In this document: positions 52,743-64,000 of the stretch, piece after piece
Numbering within the stretch: position 1 is the first letter of the stretch
Layout: the number at the start of each line of letters is the position of its first letter
Made by a program: the position numbers and the translations under genes
Source: Burkholderiaceae bacterium
GTDB lineage: Bacteria > Pseudomonadota > Gammaproteobacteria > Burkholderiales > Burkholderiaceae_E
Length of the DNA stretch: 64,000 bases
NCBI GenBank assembly: GCA_024235875.1
Contig: JACKLP010000007.1
Coordinates: 62,001 to 126,000, forward strand
Reading direction: 5' to 3'
The notes under the pieces: model-generated
Databases searched by the model: none
What the model was told of the DNA's origin: nothing
The model's input: only the letters and a program-made list of their open reading frames with translations

Positions 52743-53684
52743 ATGCCCCCGCACCCCACGCAAGCCCCCAGCGACAGCAAGTCGCAGAGCCTGGGCATCG
52801 CAGCGGCCTTGATTGCTTACGGGACCTGGGGCCTCTACCCGCTCTTCTTCAAGCTGCTGGCGGGCATCGCACCCACACAGGTACTCGCACATCGAGTGGT
52901 CTGGTCATGCGCTTTGCTTTGCGCCGTTGTCCTGAGCAGCCAGGCCTTGCGACGCGGCATCCGTGTGTCTTGGACCACAGCCACCGTCGTCGACGTCGTT
53001 CTAGCCACGCTCTTTATCTCGTTCAACTGGTACGTCTTCATCTACGCGGTCACAGTCGATCGCATTCTCGACGTCAGCCTCGGTTACTTCCTGAACCCGA
53101 TCATCAGTGCCCTTCTTGGAATCCTGGTGCTCGGCGAGCGCTCCTCTCGCCCGAAGACGGCGGCGATCGGGATCGCCGCCCTAGGCATGACAGCCACATT
53201 CCTCGTCGCGGGCAGGCTGCCGATCATTCCACTGATCCTCGCTTGGAGCTTCGGCTTTTACGGGCTCGTCAAGAAGCAAAGCAAGTTGGGCAGCGCGCAA
53301 GGACTCCTGATCGAGACCCTAGCGCTGACCCCATTCGCAATCGCGTACCTCCTAACGATCGAGGTCAACCCAACCACTTATGAGCCACGACAATGGATAT
53401 GGCTCATTGTCTCCGGGGCGATGACGGTACTTCCCCTAACCGCCCTGGCTAGCGCTGCGAAGCGTATCGAACTGGGAACTTTGGCGTATTTTCAGTACCT
53501 CGCGCCCGCAGCCCACTTCGCGATCGCGGTGTGGATCTACAACGAAACAGTCGACTTGGCACGAATGATCGCCTTCGGCAGCACCCTACTTGCGATCGCA
53601 ACGGTCTCGGCCGGAACCTTGATGGGGCGCATCCGGCGAAAGACACCGCCTCCGAACGAACTCCGGCTGCACCAGACGCGTTAG
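52743..53684 (+). CDS. rarD: RarD/EamA-family transporter
   Basis: A 313-residue permease with about ten membrane helices in two EamA repeats. GIAAALIAYGTWGLYPLFFK at the N-terminus and SFNWYVFIYAV are typical of RarD. The ATG at 52743 gives a short cytoplasmic start. Substrates of RarD proteins are not firmly known. It is divergent from TRAP system 2 and convergent with the rRNA operon. Confidence 0.9.
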   Translation: MPPHPTQAPSDSKSQSLGIAAALIAYGTWGLYPLFFKLLAGIAPTQVLAHRVVWSCALLCAVVLSSQALRRGIRVSWTTATVVDVVLATLFISFNWYVFIYAVTVDRILDVSLGYFLNPIISALLGILVLGERSSRPKTAAIGIAALGMTATFLVAGRLPIIPLILAWSFGFYGLVKKQSKLGSAQGLLIETLALTPFAIAYLLTIEVNPTTYEPRQWIWLIVSGAMTVLPLTALASAAKRIELGTLAYFQYLAPAAHFAIAVWIYNETVDLARMIAFGSTLLAIATVSAGTLMGRIRRKTPPPNELRLHQTR

Positions 53685-53960
53685 ACGCGGTGCCAGATGG
53701 CGCTCCGCTAGGAAGCCCCCTGTCCAGTCAAGTCCAGCGAGTCCACCGAGCGGCCCTGATCCATCGTTCGCGCCGCCCTGCCCCCAAACCAACGCTCGGA
53801 TTCCAACATCGCGCTCGGGACGCGCCAGTACCTGCCATGCGCCAAGGTGCCAGATACTGCCCCCAGCATCATCTAGCCAAGCACCTGCGGCGACACGGAT
53901 CGCAGCATGAAGCGGCGTCCGCGCGCGAGAAGGCGTCAACTCTGTCGACATCGATTGCAC
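53685..53960. other. Non-coding or degraded segment between rarD and the rRNA terminator
   Basis: About 276 bases. A minus-strand frame of 124 codons crosses here, but it has no ribosome site, runs into rarD on the opposite strand and resembles no family I can name. It may be a gene remnant. Confidence 0.4.
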
Positions 53961-53996
53961 AAAGAAAAACGCCCCGGAAATAATTTCCGGGGCGTT
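53961..53996 (-). terminator. Terminator of the rRNA operon
   Basis: A perfect 13-bp stem (AACGCCCCGGAAA and its complement) with a 3-base loop is followed on the minus strand by TTTTTCTTTG, immediately after 5S. Confidence 0.9.
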
Positions 53997-54004
53997 AGAG
54001 GAAC

Positions 54005-54120
54005 TGCCTGACGATGCCCTACTTTCACAAGCGGATGCTAACTATCATCGGCGCAACGGCGTTTCACGGTCCTGTTCGGGATGGGAAGGGGTGGTTCCAC
54101 CGCGCTATGGTCATCAGGCA
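54005..54120 (-). rRNA. rrf: 5S ribosomal RNA
   Basis: About 116 bases. The ends TGCCTGATGA and TCGTCAGGCA pair to form helix I. The internal CCATCCCGAACAGG and AAACGCC segments are universal 5S features. The transcript runs on the minus strand. Confidence 0.93.
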
Positions 54121-54280
54121 TGACTTGTTGCCGAGTAGCAGCGCTACTCAGCCAATCTGGTAAGAAGATCGTATCAGTCTTCGACTAGTCGGTTTGCAAG
54201 CAAACCAATGTATGTAATTGCACCTACACCTGCGGTCTAGCTGACTTACGGCTGCCTTCGCAGCCCTCGCAAAGTTATAG

Positions 54281-57148
<2,868 letters not shown>

Positions 57149-57155
<7 letters not shown>

Positions 57156-57167
57156 CTATAACTTTGC
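57149..57167 (-). other. Pre-23S processing stem, 5' side
   Basis: A 19-base segment complementary to 54269-54287 beyond the 23S 3' end. Together they form the long helix cut by RNase III when the precursor is processed. Confidence 0.8.
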
Positions 57168-57310
57168 CGACTCCAACGGAGTCGAAGAGTCAAGTCAGCG
57201 TTAAGTGCCGCATACATCTCAAAGTTCTTTGGAGAACCTTGATTGCTGTAAATGCAATCACATACCCGTAATTAGTCAAAAAGACTGATTACGATATCTT
57301 CTTCCAGATT

Positions 57311-57322
57311 GTTAAAGAACAG
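57311..57322 (-). promoter_or_regulatory. Spacer boxA antitermination site
   Basis: On the minus strand TGTTCTTTAAC lies in the tRNA-Ala to 23S spacer, matching the NusB/NusE-binding boxA element. Confidence 0.6.
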
Positions 57323-57395
57323 CCGATCATTCCAAAGAATGAAGGATAAGCTGCGTGCGAACACGCAACTTACGCTTCATACCTTCTAGTGAAAC

Positions 57396-57471
57396 TGGTG
57401 GAGGTGAACGGGATCGAACCGATGACCCCCTGCTTGCAAAGCAGGTGCTCTCCCAGCTGAGCTACACCCCC
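57396..57471 (-). tRNA. tRNA-Ala (anticodon TGC)
   Basis: 76 bases on the minus strand including encoded CCA. It starts GGGGGTGTAGCTCAG, has a TTTGCAA anticodon loop (TGC) and a GGTTCGATCC T-arm. Usual spacer tRNA. Confidence 0.97.
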
Positions 57472-57490
57472 GTGTGAACCCATTTATAGA

Positions 57491-57567
57491 TGGTGGGTCT
57501 GGTTGGATTCGAACCAACGACCCCCGCCTTATCAAGACGGTGCTCTAACCGGCTGAGCTACAGACCC
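57491..57567 (-). tRNA. tRNA-Ile (anticodon GAT)
   Basis: 77 bases on the minus strand including CCA. It starts GGGTCTGTAGCTCAG, with the anticodon GAT in CTTGATAAG and the GGTTCGAATCC T-arm. Together with tRNA-Ala it forms the classic 16S-Ile-Ala-23S order. Confidence 0.97.
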
Positions 57568-57608
57568 CTAGTTCTGCGAGAGTCCAGACCGAGGCAAGTC
57601 CTCAGCTA

Positions 57609-57625
57609 CAGCCGATAAGTGTGGG
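57609..57625 (-). other. Pre-16S processing stem, 3' side
   Basis: CAGCCGATAAGTGTGGG on the plus strand here is the exact inverse complement of 59365-59381 in the 16S leader. The two transcript arms pair over 17 bases and enclose the 16S RNA for RNase III processing. Confidence 0.8.
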
Positions 57626-57649
57626 CGCCTGGCCTTGGCGCCTACTCTG

Positions 57650-59183
<1,534 letters not shown>

Positions 59184-59364
59184 CGATCTTTTTGGTTGCC
59201 CCGAACTTCGACGAATCGAAGAACAAGGGCGGCTCAACGGAATCGACATTTCCTGATTTCTCAGGATCTGATCGTTTCTCGTGTGAGCGTACTCAATTTT
59301 TTGAGCCCCTCCGCTACGACCGAAAGAATCGGACGCCGCGTTGGGTTGGCGCTTCGGCCAAACA

Positions 59365-59399
59365 CCCACACTTATCGGCTGTTAGTTTTTAAAGAGCGG
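59365..59399 (-). promoter_or_regulatory. 16S leader: processing-stem 5' arm and leader boxA
   Basis: The arm 59365-59381 pairs with 57609-57625. Just before it in the transcript, GCTCTTTAAAAA (about 59388-59399) matches boxA. The order boxA then processing stem then 16S is standard. Confidence 0.65.
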
Positions 59400-59449
59400 T
59401 TGCTTTTGACTTGCCGTTGTTTTCGACTCGTCAGCAGCACAGAAGGGAG

Positions 59450-59478
59450 ATTATGGCGCGGCTATTTCTGCCTGTCAA
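59450..59478 (-). promoter_or_regulatory. Strong rRNA promoter, gene-proximal
   Basis: On the minus strand TTGACA (59473-59478) and CATAAT (59450-59455) are 17 bases apart, near-perfect sigma-70 boxes. Transcription would start about 260 bases before 16S. Confidence 0.8.
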
Positions 59479-59723
59479 GCCAGTTGTGCCGCTTTTTTTT
59501 CGAGCGACCGTTCGGTGTGGCTGAAGCGCCGTTTTGTCGTGCTGCTTTCGCAACACTTGGCGCCGCTACCGACTTGGCGCGCCGGAAGGCGCACCCCGAA
59601 CCAACCAACTTGACCCTCGTTGCACTCGACCTTGCGGCCAAGCACATCGTCCAAGCTACTCACTTCTCCTGCTTCTCGTGTTGGCCTGCTGGTCTGCAGG
59701 ACTTTTCGTGAAGCAAGCCAGTA

Positions 59724-59751
59724 ACTATAGCAGGATTTTTCGTAGATGCAA
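59724..59751 (-). promoter_or_regulatory. Second rRNA promoter, distal
   Basis: On the minus strand TTGCAT (59746-59751) and TATAGT (59724-59729) are 16 bases apart, preceded by A/T-rich sequence. Tandem promoters are usual for rRNA operons. The stretch 59184-59793 has no gene. Confidence 0.55.
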
Positions 59752-59793
59752 ATTCGCGCTCGACCTGTCGCGTTCGGGCGTTGCGCGGTGTGC

Positions 59794-60570
59794 TCATCGG
59801 TTCTTGAAGTCGGGCTTGCGCTTCTCGAGGAATGCCGCCATCCCTTCCTTCTGATCGTCGGTCGCAAAGAGCGAATGCATCATGCGGCGCTCGTAGATCA
59901 GTCCCTCGCCCAGCGGTGTCTCGAAGGATCGATTCACCGCATCCTTTGCCATGAGGACCGACGGTAGCGAGAACGACGCGATCAAGGTAGCGGCTTCGAT
60001 CGTCTCTTCCAGGCACCGCTCCGGTGCCACCACGCGCGACACCAGGCCGCTGCGCTCTGCCTCGTTGGCATCCATCATGCGCGCGGTAAGACAAAGGTCC
60101 ATTGCCTTTGCCTTTGAGATCGCTCGCGGAAGCCGCTGGGTACCACCCGCCCCGGGGATTACGCCCAGACGGATCTCCGGCTGTCCGAAGCGGGCGGTCT
60201 CGGATGCGATCACGATGTCGCACATCATCGCCAGCTCGCAGCCACCGCCGAGCGCAAATCCCATGACGGCGGCAAGCACCGGCTTGCGTACCTGGCGGAT
60301 CGTCTCCCAGTTGCGGGTCAGGTACTGGCTGTGGAACACGTCCATGTACGAATAGTTCGCCATTGCGGCAATGTCGGCTCCGGCGGCAAAGGCCTTTTCG
60401 TTGCCTGTGAGCACGATCGCTCCGATGTTCTCGTCCGCATCGAATGCGAGCAAGGCCTCGCCCAGCTCGTCCATCAGGGCGTCGTTCAGCGCGTTCAGTT
60501 GCTTGGGCCGGTTCAATCGGATGAGTCCGACTCGCCCGTGAGTTTCTACCAGGATGTTCTCGTAAGCCAT
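59794..60570 (-). CDS. Enoyl-CoA hydratase
   Basis: A 258-residue crotonase with both catalytic glutamates, E112 (GGGCELAMMCD) and E132 (QPEIRLGVIPG), and the C-terminal FLEKRKPDF helix. It is a normal short-chain or PaaF-type hydratase, in contrast to the crotonase at 37655-38494. It lies upstream of, and divergent from, paaI and paaK, so a role in phenylacetate or related catabolism is likely. Confidence 0.92.
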   Translation of the reverse strand: MAYENILVETHGRVGLIRLNRPKQLNALNDALMDELGEALLAFDADENIGAIVLTGNEKAFAAGADIAAMANYSYMDVFHSQYLTRNWETIRQVRKPVLAAVMGFALGGGCELAMMCDIVIASETARFGQPEIRLGVIPGAGGTQRLPRAISKAKAMDLCLTARMMDANEAERSGLVSRVVAPERCLEETIEAATLIASFSLPSVLMAKDAVNRSFETPLGEGLIYERRMMHSLFATDDQKEGMAAFLEKRKPDFKNR

Positions 60571-60800
60571 CGATGCGTCTCCATGTGGCTGGTCATGCGG
60601 GTGAATGATCGCTAGTGAATGATACGAGCCGGCGCACGACGATGTCGCGGCGCTTGGCGCTCCGGATCAGGCGCGCGAGCGGCTCTGAAGCGCCGTCGCG
60701 CGTGGGTGCCTGGCGCGCGCTACGATATCGATTCCGTGCCGTGCATCGAGCACCGCACTCGACTCGCCGTCTCGGGCCGACGGCGGCTGACGGAGTGGAC

Positions 60801-61238
60801 ATGATCGACGAGGCTGCCGACAAGGACGCGCTTGCGAGGGCTTGCGCGCAGGCCATGTGGTCCGAAGATCGGGCATCCAAGGCGGTGGGAATGCAACTCG
60901 AAGAGGTTCGCGCGGGCTATGCGCGGCTCACGATGCGAGTTCGGGCCGACATGACCAATGGTCATGGGCTTTGCCACGGTGGCTACATCTTCATGCTGGC
61001 AGACAGCACGTTCGCATTCGCCTGCAACAGCCACAACCAACGCGCGGTCGCCGCCGGCGCGGAAATTCACTTCCTGGCCCCTGCGTTCGAGAACGACCAC
61101 CTGAGCGCAGAGGGAGTCGAGCAACACCTTGCCGGTCGAACCGGAATCTACGACATGCGGGTCACGGACCAGAACGGCCGACTGATCGCGCTTTTCAGGG
61201 GCCGCTCTGCAACTATCAAGGGCCAATTGGTCGAATGA
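60801..61238 (+). CDS. paaI: Hydroxyphenylacetyl-CoA thioesterase PaaI
   Basis: A 145-residue hot-dog-fold thioesterase. NGHGLCHGGYIFMLAD is the family active-site segment with the catalytic aspartate. It releases dead-end CoA thioesters during phenylacetate breakdown. The ATG at 60801 has GGAG upstream; the frame is open further but lacks similarity. Confidence 0.92.
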   Translation: MIDEAADKDALARACAQAMWSEDRASKAVGMQLEEVRAGYARLTMRVRADMTNGHGLCHGGYIFMLADSTFAFACNSHNQRAVAAGAEIHFLAPAFENDHLSAEGVEQHLAGRTGIYDMRVTDQNGRLIALFRGRSATIKGQLVE

Positions 61239-61298
61239 CGTGAATCGCCACATCATGGCGGTCGCAAGGGCGGGCGAACGCCCGAGGAGGATGACGAG

Positions 61299-62615
61299 AT
61301 GATGACGCAGAAGATGTCGGCCGGCGGATTTCCGCTGGACCCCATCGAGACCGCGAGCGTCGACGAACTGCGGGCGCTGCAACTCGAGCGGCTGAAGTGG
61401 TCGATCGCGCATGCCTACAACAACGTCAAGCACTTCAGGGTCAAGTGCGACGAAAAGGGAGTGGCTCCCGGCGATCTGAAATCCCTCGGGGACATTCGCC
61501 TGTTCCCTTTCACTGCCAAGGGTGACCTTCGGGAGACCTACCCCTTCGGCATGTTCGCCGTTCCGCGCGATCGGGTCGTTCGAATCCATGCTTCGAGCGG
61601 CACGACCGGAAAGCCCACTGTCGTCGGCTATACCTCGAAGGATATCGATACCTGGGCAGCGCTGGTGGCGCGATCGATTCGGGCAGCCGGGGCACGACCG
61701 GGCGATATCGTTCATGTCAGCTACGGCTACGGACTGTTTACTGGCGGCTTGGGCGCACACTACGGCGCCGAGAAGCTCGGCTTGACGGTCGTACCATTCG
61801 GGGGCGGCCAGACCGAGCGCCAGGTCATGCTGATGAACGACTTCCGTCCCGACATCATCATGGTCACGCCGAGCTACATGCTCGCGATCGCAGACGAGTT
61901 CGAACGCCAGGGAATGGATCCGCGTGACACCAGTATCCGGATCGGAATCTTCGGCGCGGAACCCTGGACCAACGAAATGCGGCGCGAGATCGAGCAACGT
62001 TGCGCCATGTCCGCTGTCGACATCTACGGCCTGTCCGAAGTGATGGGGCCGGGCGTCGCCAACGAGTGCATCGAGACCCAGGACGGCCCGACGATCTGGG
62101 AAGATCATTTCTACCCCGAGATCGTCGACCCTATCTCCGGCGAGCCCGTGCCGGACGGTGAAGCGGGCGAGCTCGTGTTCACGTCCCTGACCAAGGAAGC
62201 GCTTCCGATCATTCGCTATCGGACCCGCGATCTGACGCGGCTGCTGCCGGGCAGTGCCCGCACGATGCGGCGCATGGAGAAGATCACCGGTCGATCGGAC
62301 GACATGATGATCATCCGGGGCGTCAACGTGTTCCCGTCGCAGATCGAGGAACTGCTGCTGAAGCGCCCTGAACTCTCGCCGCACTATGTCTGCGAGCTGA
62401 CCCGATCGGGGCCGATGGACGAACTCACGGTACGCGTCGAACTCAAGCCCGAGATCGGTTCGCACGATCGGGCCAGCGCCGCGGGCGCCGAAGCCGCACT
62501 GGCCCAATCGATCAAGTCGTACATCGGTGTCAGCGCGAGAATCATCGCTGAGCAACCGGGCGCGATTGCCCGCTCGATGGGCAAGGCTCAACGCGTGATC
62601 GATAGGCGCAAGTGA
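61299..62615 (+). CDS. paaK: Phenylacetate-CoA ligase
   Basis: A 438-residue adenylate-forming ligase that activates phenylacetate. The phosphate loop is SSGTTGKPT, followed by VSYGYGLFTGGLGAHYGAE, YGLSEVMGPGVANEC and the C-terminal hinge region GRSDDMMIIRGVNVFPSQIE. GAGGAGG precedes the double ATG (61299, 61302). paaABCDE and the lower pathway are not in this window. Confidence 0.95.
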   Translation: MMTQKMSAGGFPLDPIETASVDELRALQLERLKWSIAHAYNNVKHFRVKCDEKGVAPGDLKSLGDIRLFPFTAKGDLRETYPFGMFAVPRDRVVRIHASSGTTGKPTVVGYTSKDIDTWAALVARSIRAAGARPGDIVHVSYGYGLFTGGLGAHYGAEKLGLTVVPFGGGQTERQVMLMNDFRPDIIMVTPSYMLAIADEFERQGMDPRDTSIRIGIFGAEPWTNEMRREIEQRCAMSAVDIYGLSEVMGPGVANECIETQDGPTIWEDHFYPEIVDPISGEPVPDGEAGELVFTSLTKEALPIIRYRTRDLTRLLPGSARTMRRMEKITGRSDDMMIIRGVNVFPSQIEELLLKRPELSPHYVCELTRSGPMDELTVRVELKPEIGSHDRASAAGAEAALAQSIKSYIGVSARIIAEQPGAIARSMGKAQRVIDRRK

Positions 62616-62682
62616 CCTCTGCCGCCGGTGAACCATTCGGGCCGGCGGGCGATTCCCGATACACAACCAGGAGAAACCCAAG

Positions 62683-63681
62683 GTGTTCAAGGCGATCTTT
62701 CTCGAGAAGGCGGAGAGCAACGATTTCACGGCCGCGGTCAAGTCGCTCGACGAGGCATTGCTCGACGAGCACGCGGGTGACGGCGATGTCGATGTCGCGG
62801 TCGAGTACTCCACGATCAACTACAAGGACGGCCTGGCAATCGCGAACCGCAGCCCTGTGGTCCGCAAGTGGCCGATGGTGGCTGGCATCGACGGTGCGGG
62901 CACGGTAACGGCAAGTCGAAACGCCGCATTCCAGCCGGGCGACCGGGTCGTTCTCAACGGATATGGCGCCGGCGAGACCCAATGGGGGTGCTTGTCGCAG
63001 AAGGCGCGCCTGAAGGGATCGCAGCTGCTCAAGCTGCCCGAAGGCATCTCGACTCGCCAGGCCGCGGCGATCGGAACCGCCGGCTACACCGCCATGCTTT
63101 GCGTCATGATGCTGGAGCGCCACGGACTGGCCCGCGACGGGGGCGAGATCCTGGTGACGGGGGCCGCGGGCGGCGTCGGAAGCGTCGCGATCTCTCTGCT
63201 TGCCGCGAACGGATACAAGGTCGTGGCTTCGACCGGACGCGCATCCGAAGCAGCGTACCTCGAGGAACTCGGTGCGACGGAGGTCATCGATCGCGCGACA
63301 CTTTCGGAACCAGGGCGGCCGTTGCAGAAGGAACGTTGGGCGGGTGTCGTGGACACCGTCGGATCCGCCACGTTGGCCAATGCCTGCGCACAGACCCGCT
63401 ACCGCGGCGTGGTCGCCGCATGCGGCCTCGCCCAAGGCATGGACTTCAAGGCGACCGTCGCCCCGTTCATCCTTCGCGGCGTCGTACTCGCGGGGGTCGA
63501 CTCGGTCATGTGCCCAATGGAGGATCGCGTGGTGGCCTGGGATCGGCTCGGGCGCGAGCTCGATGCCTCGCGGCTGGAACTGATCAGCCGGGAAGTCGGC
63601 CTCGATGAAGCCATCGGCGTGGCCAACGACATTCTCGCCGGTCAGGTTCGCGGCCGTACGATCGTCGACGTCAACCGCTGA
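62683..63681 (+). CDS. AcuI-like acrylyl-CoA reductase / YhdH-type oxidoreductase
   Basis: A 332-residue zinc-independent medium-chain dehydrogenase. The NADPH site is GAAGGVGSVAISLLA, and YSTINYKDGLAI and GVDSVMCPM are typical of the YhdH/AcuI branch, whose studied members reduce acrylyl-CoA to propionyl-CoA. GTG at 62683 is the start, with a GGAGA site upstream. Confidence 0.9.
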   Translation: MFKAIFLEKAESNDFTAAVKSLDEALLDEHAGDGDVDVAVEYSTINYKDGLAIANRSPVVRKWPMVAGIDGAGTVTASRNAAFQPGDRVVLNGYGAGETQWGCLSQKARLKGSQLLKLPEGISTRQAAAIGTAGYTAMLCVMMLERHGLARDGGEILVTGAAGGVGSVAISLLAANGYKVVASTGRASEAAYLEELGATEVIDRATLSEPGRPLQKERWAGVVDTVGSATLANACAQTRYRGVVAACGLAQGMDFKATVAPFILRGVVLAGVDSVMCPMEDRVVAWDRLGRELDASRLELISREVGLDEAIGVANDILAGQVRGRTIVDVNR

Positions 63682-63689
63682 AGCACTGC

Positions 63690-64000
63690 ATGACGCCGGG
63701 CGCGATCGGGATATTGCTCGCGGCCGGCGCCGGCTCCCGCTTCGCGCGGGCGAGCGGCGGCAAGGACAAACTCCTGGCGAAGGCCGGAAGCGCCGACGAC
63801 AGCGCAACGGTGCTGGCGATGTCTGCTCGCGCGCTGCGCGACGGCTGCGAGCGGACGATCGCGGTCGTTCGACCCGGACAAGCCGCGCGCCGCACGGTGC
63901 TCGAGACTGCGGGTTGCGAGGTCGTCGAATCGAAGCGCGCGGACGGGGGCATGGGCTTCAGCCTGGCCGATGCCGTAGAGGCCGTGCTCGGGCGCTACCA
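63690..64000 (+). CDS. MobA/MocA-like nucleotidyltransferase (C-terminal part beyond window)
   Basis: The first 103 codons of a gene leaving the window. GILLAAGAGSRFARASGGKDKLL is, in two parts, the sugar-nucleotidyltransferase signature LLAAGxGxR...K. VVESKRADGGMGFSLADAV resembles the MocA/CoxI-type partner of molybdenum cofactor maturation. It begins nine bases after the AcuI-like stop. MobA-type assignment is tentative. Confidence 0.72.
   Translation, partial: MTPGAIGILLAAGAGSRFARASGGKDKLLAKAGSADDSATVLAMSARALRDGCERTIAVVRPGQAARRTVLETAGCEVVESKRADGGMGFSLADAVEAVLGRY

Noticed and set aside
53586..53960. A 124-codon minus-strand frame
   Set aside because: No ribosome site, overlap with rarD and no recognisable family. 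Noted only as a possible remnant.

Overview
The window is GC-rich and densely coded, and its gene content points to a betaproteobacterium of the order Burkholderiales. The evidence is a 16S-Ile-Ala-23S-5S rRNA operon with betaproteobacterial-looking sequence, two OmpC-type (Burkholderia-style) porins, and familiar gene orders: recA-recX-sucC-sucD-TerC; tyrS/M23/anmK/erpA/bactofilin/rpsI/rplM/OsmC/coq7; and ribD-ribE-ribBA-ribH-nusB-thiL-pgpA-pncC. No phage, IS element, integrase or CRISPR array was seen. This is mostly chromosomal core plus a transport and catabolism section.

Layout. 1-4.1 kb (minus): a signalling block in which a PP2C phosphatase, an FHA protein and a CHASE2 adenylate cyclase are chained by 4-nt overlaps, and the cyclase overlaps a metallo-beta-lactamase-fold phosphodiesterase cut off by the window edge. 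4.1-8.9 kb: TerC, succinyl-CoA ligase, recX, and recA with a LexA-like box. 9-15.4 kb: riboflavin, thiamine, phospholipid and nusB housekeeping genes on the minus strand, with one small unknown gene opposite. 15.5-22.4 kb: a ROK sugar kinase and a plus-strand trehalose unit (otsB, GH15, otsA, overlapping) followed by an acetolactate-synthase-like enzyme. 22.5-27.6 kb (minus): nrdR, glyA, a histidine phosphatase, a PEBP protein, dtd and tyrS. 27.7-34.7 kb: M23 peptidase and anmK, then erpA, bactofilin, rpsI-rplM, OsmC and a Coq7-like protein that has lost most of its diiron ligands. 35-37.4 kb: two nearly identical porins with shared leader and trailer hairpins. 37.6-39.7 kb: a non-canonical crotonase and an acyl-CoA dehydrogenase. 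39.7-52.6 kb: a lipoprotein aminopeptidase, two M20 amidohydrolases and two complete TRAP transporters, the first with unusually long membrane subunits. 52.7-59.8 kb: RarD permease and the rRNA operon. 59.8-64 kb: enoyl-CoA hydratase, PaaI, PaaK, an AcuI-like reductase and the start of a MobA-like nucleotidyltransferase.

How the genes work together. The M20/TRAP block looks like an uptake-and-hydrolysis module for organic acids or acylated amino acids. The paa-type genes and the crotonase/dehydrogenase pair point to aromatic or acyl-CoA catabolism. The otsB-GH15-otsA unit makes and probably turns over trehalose or a related glucan. The most unusual items are the Coq7-like protein without most diiron ligands, the 332-residue DctQ and 885-residue DctM, the crotonase lacking both catalytic glutamates, an internally deleted SDR gene, and the hairpin-rich untranslated regions of the porins.
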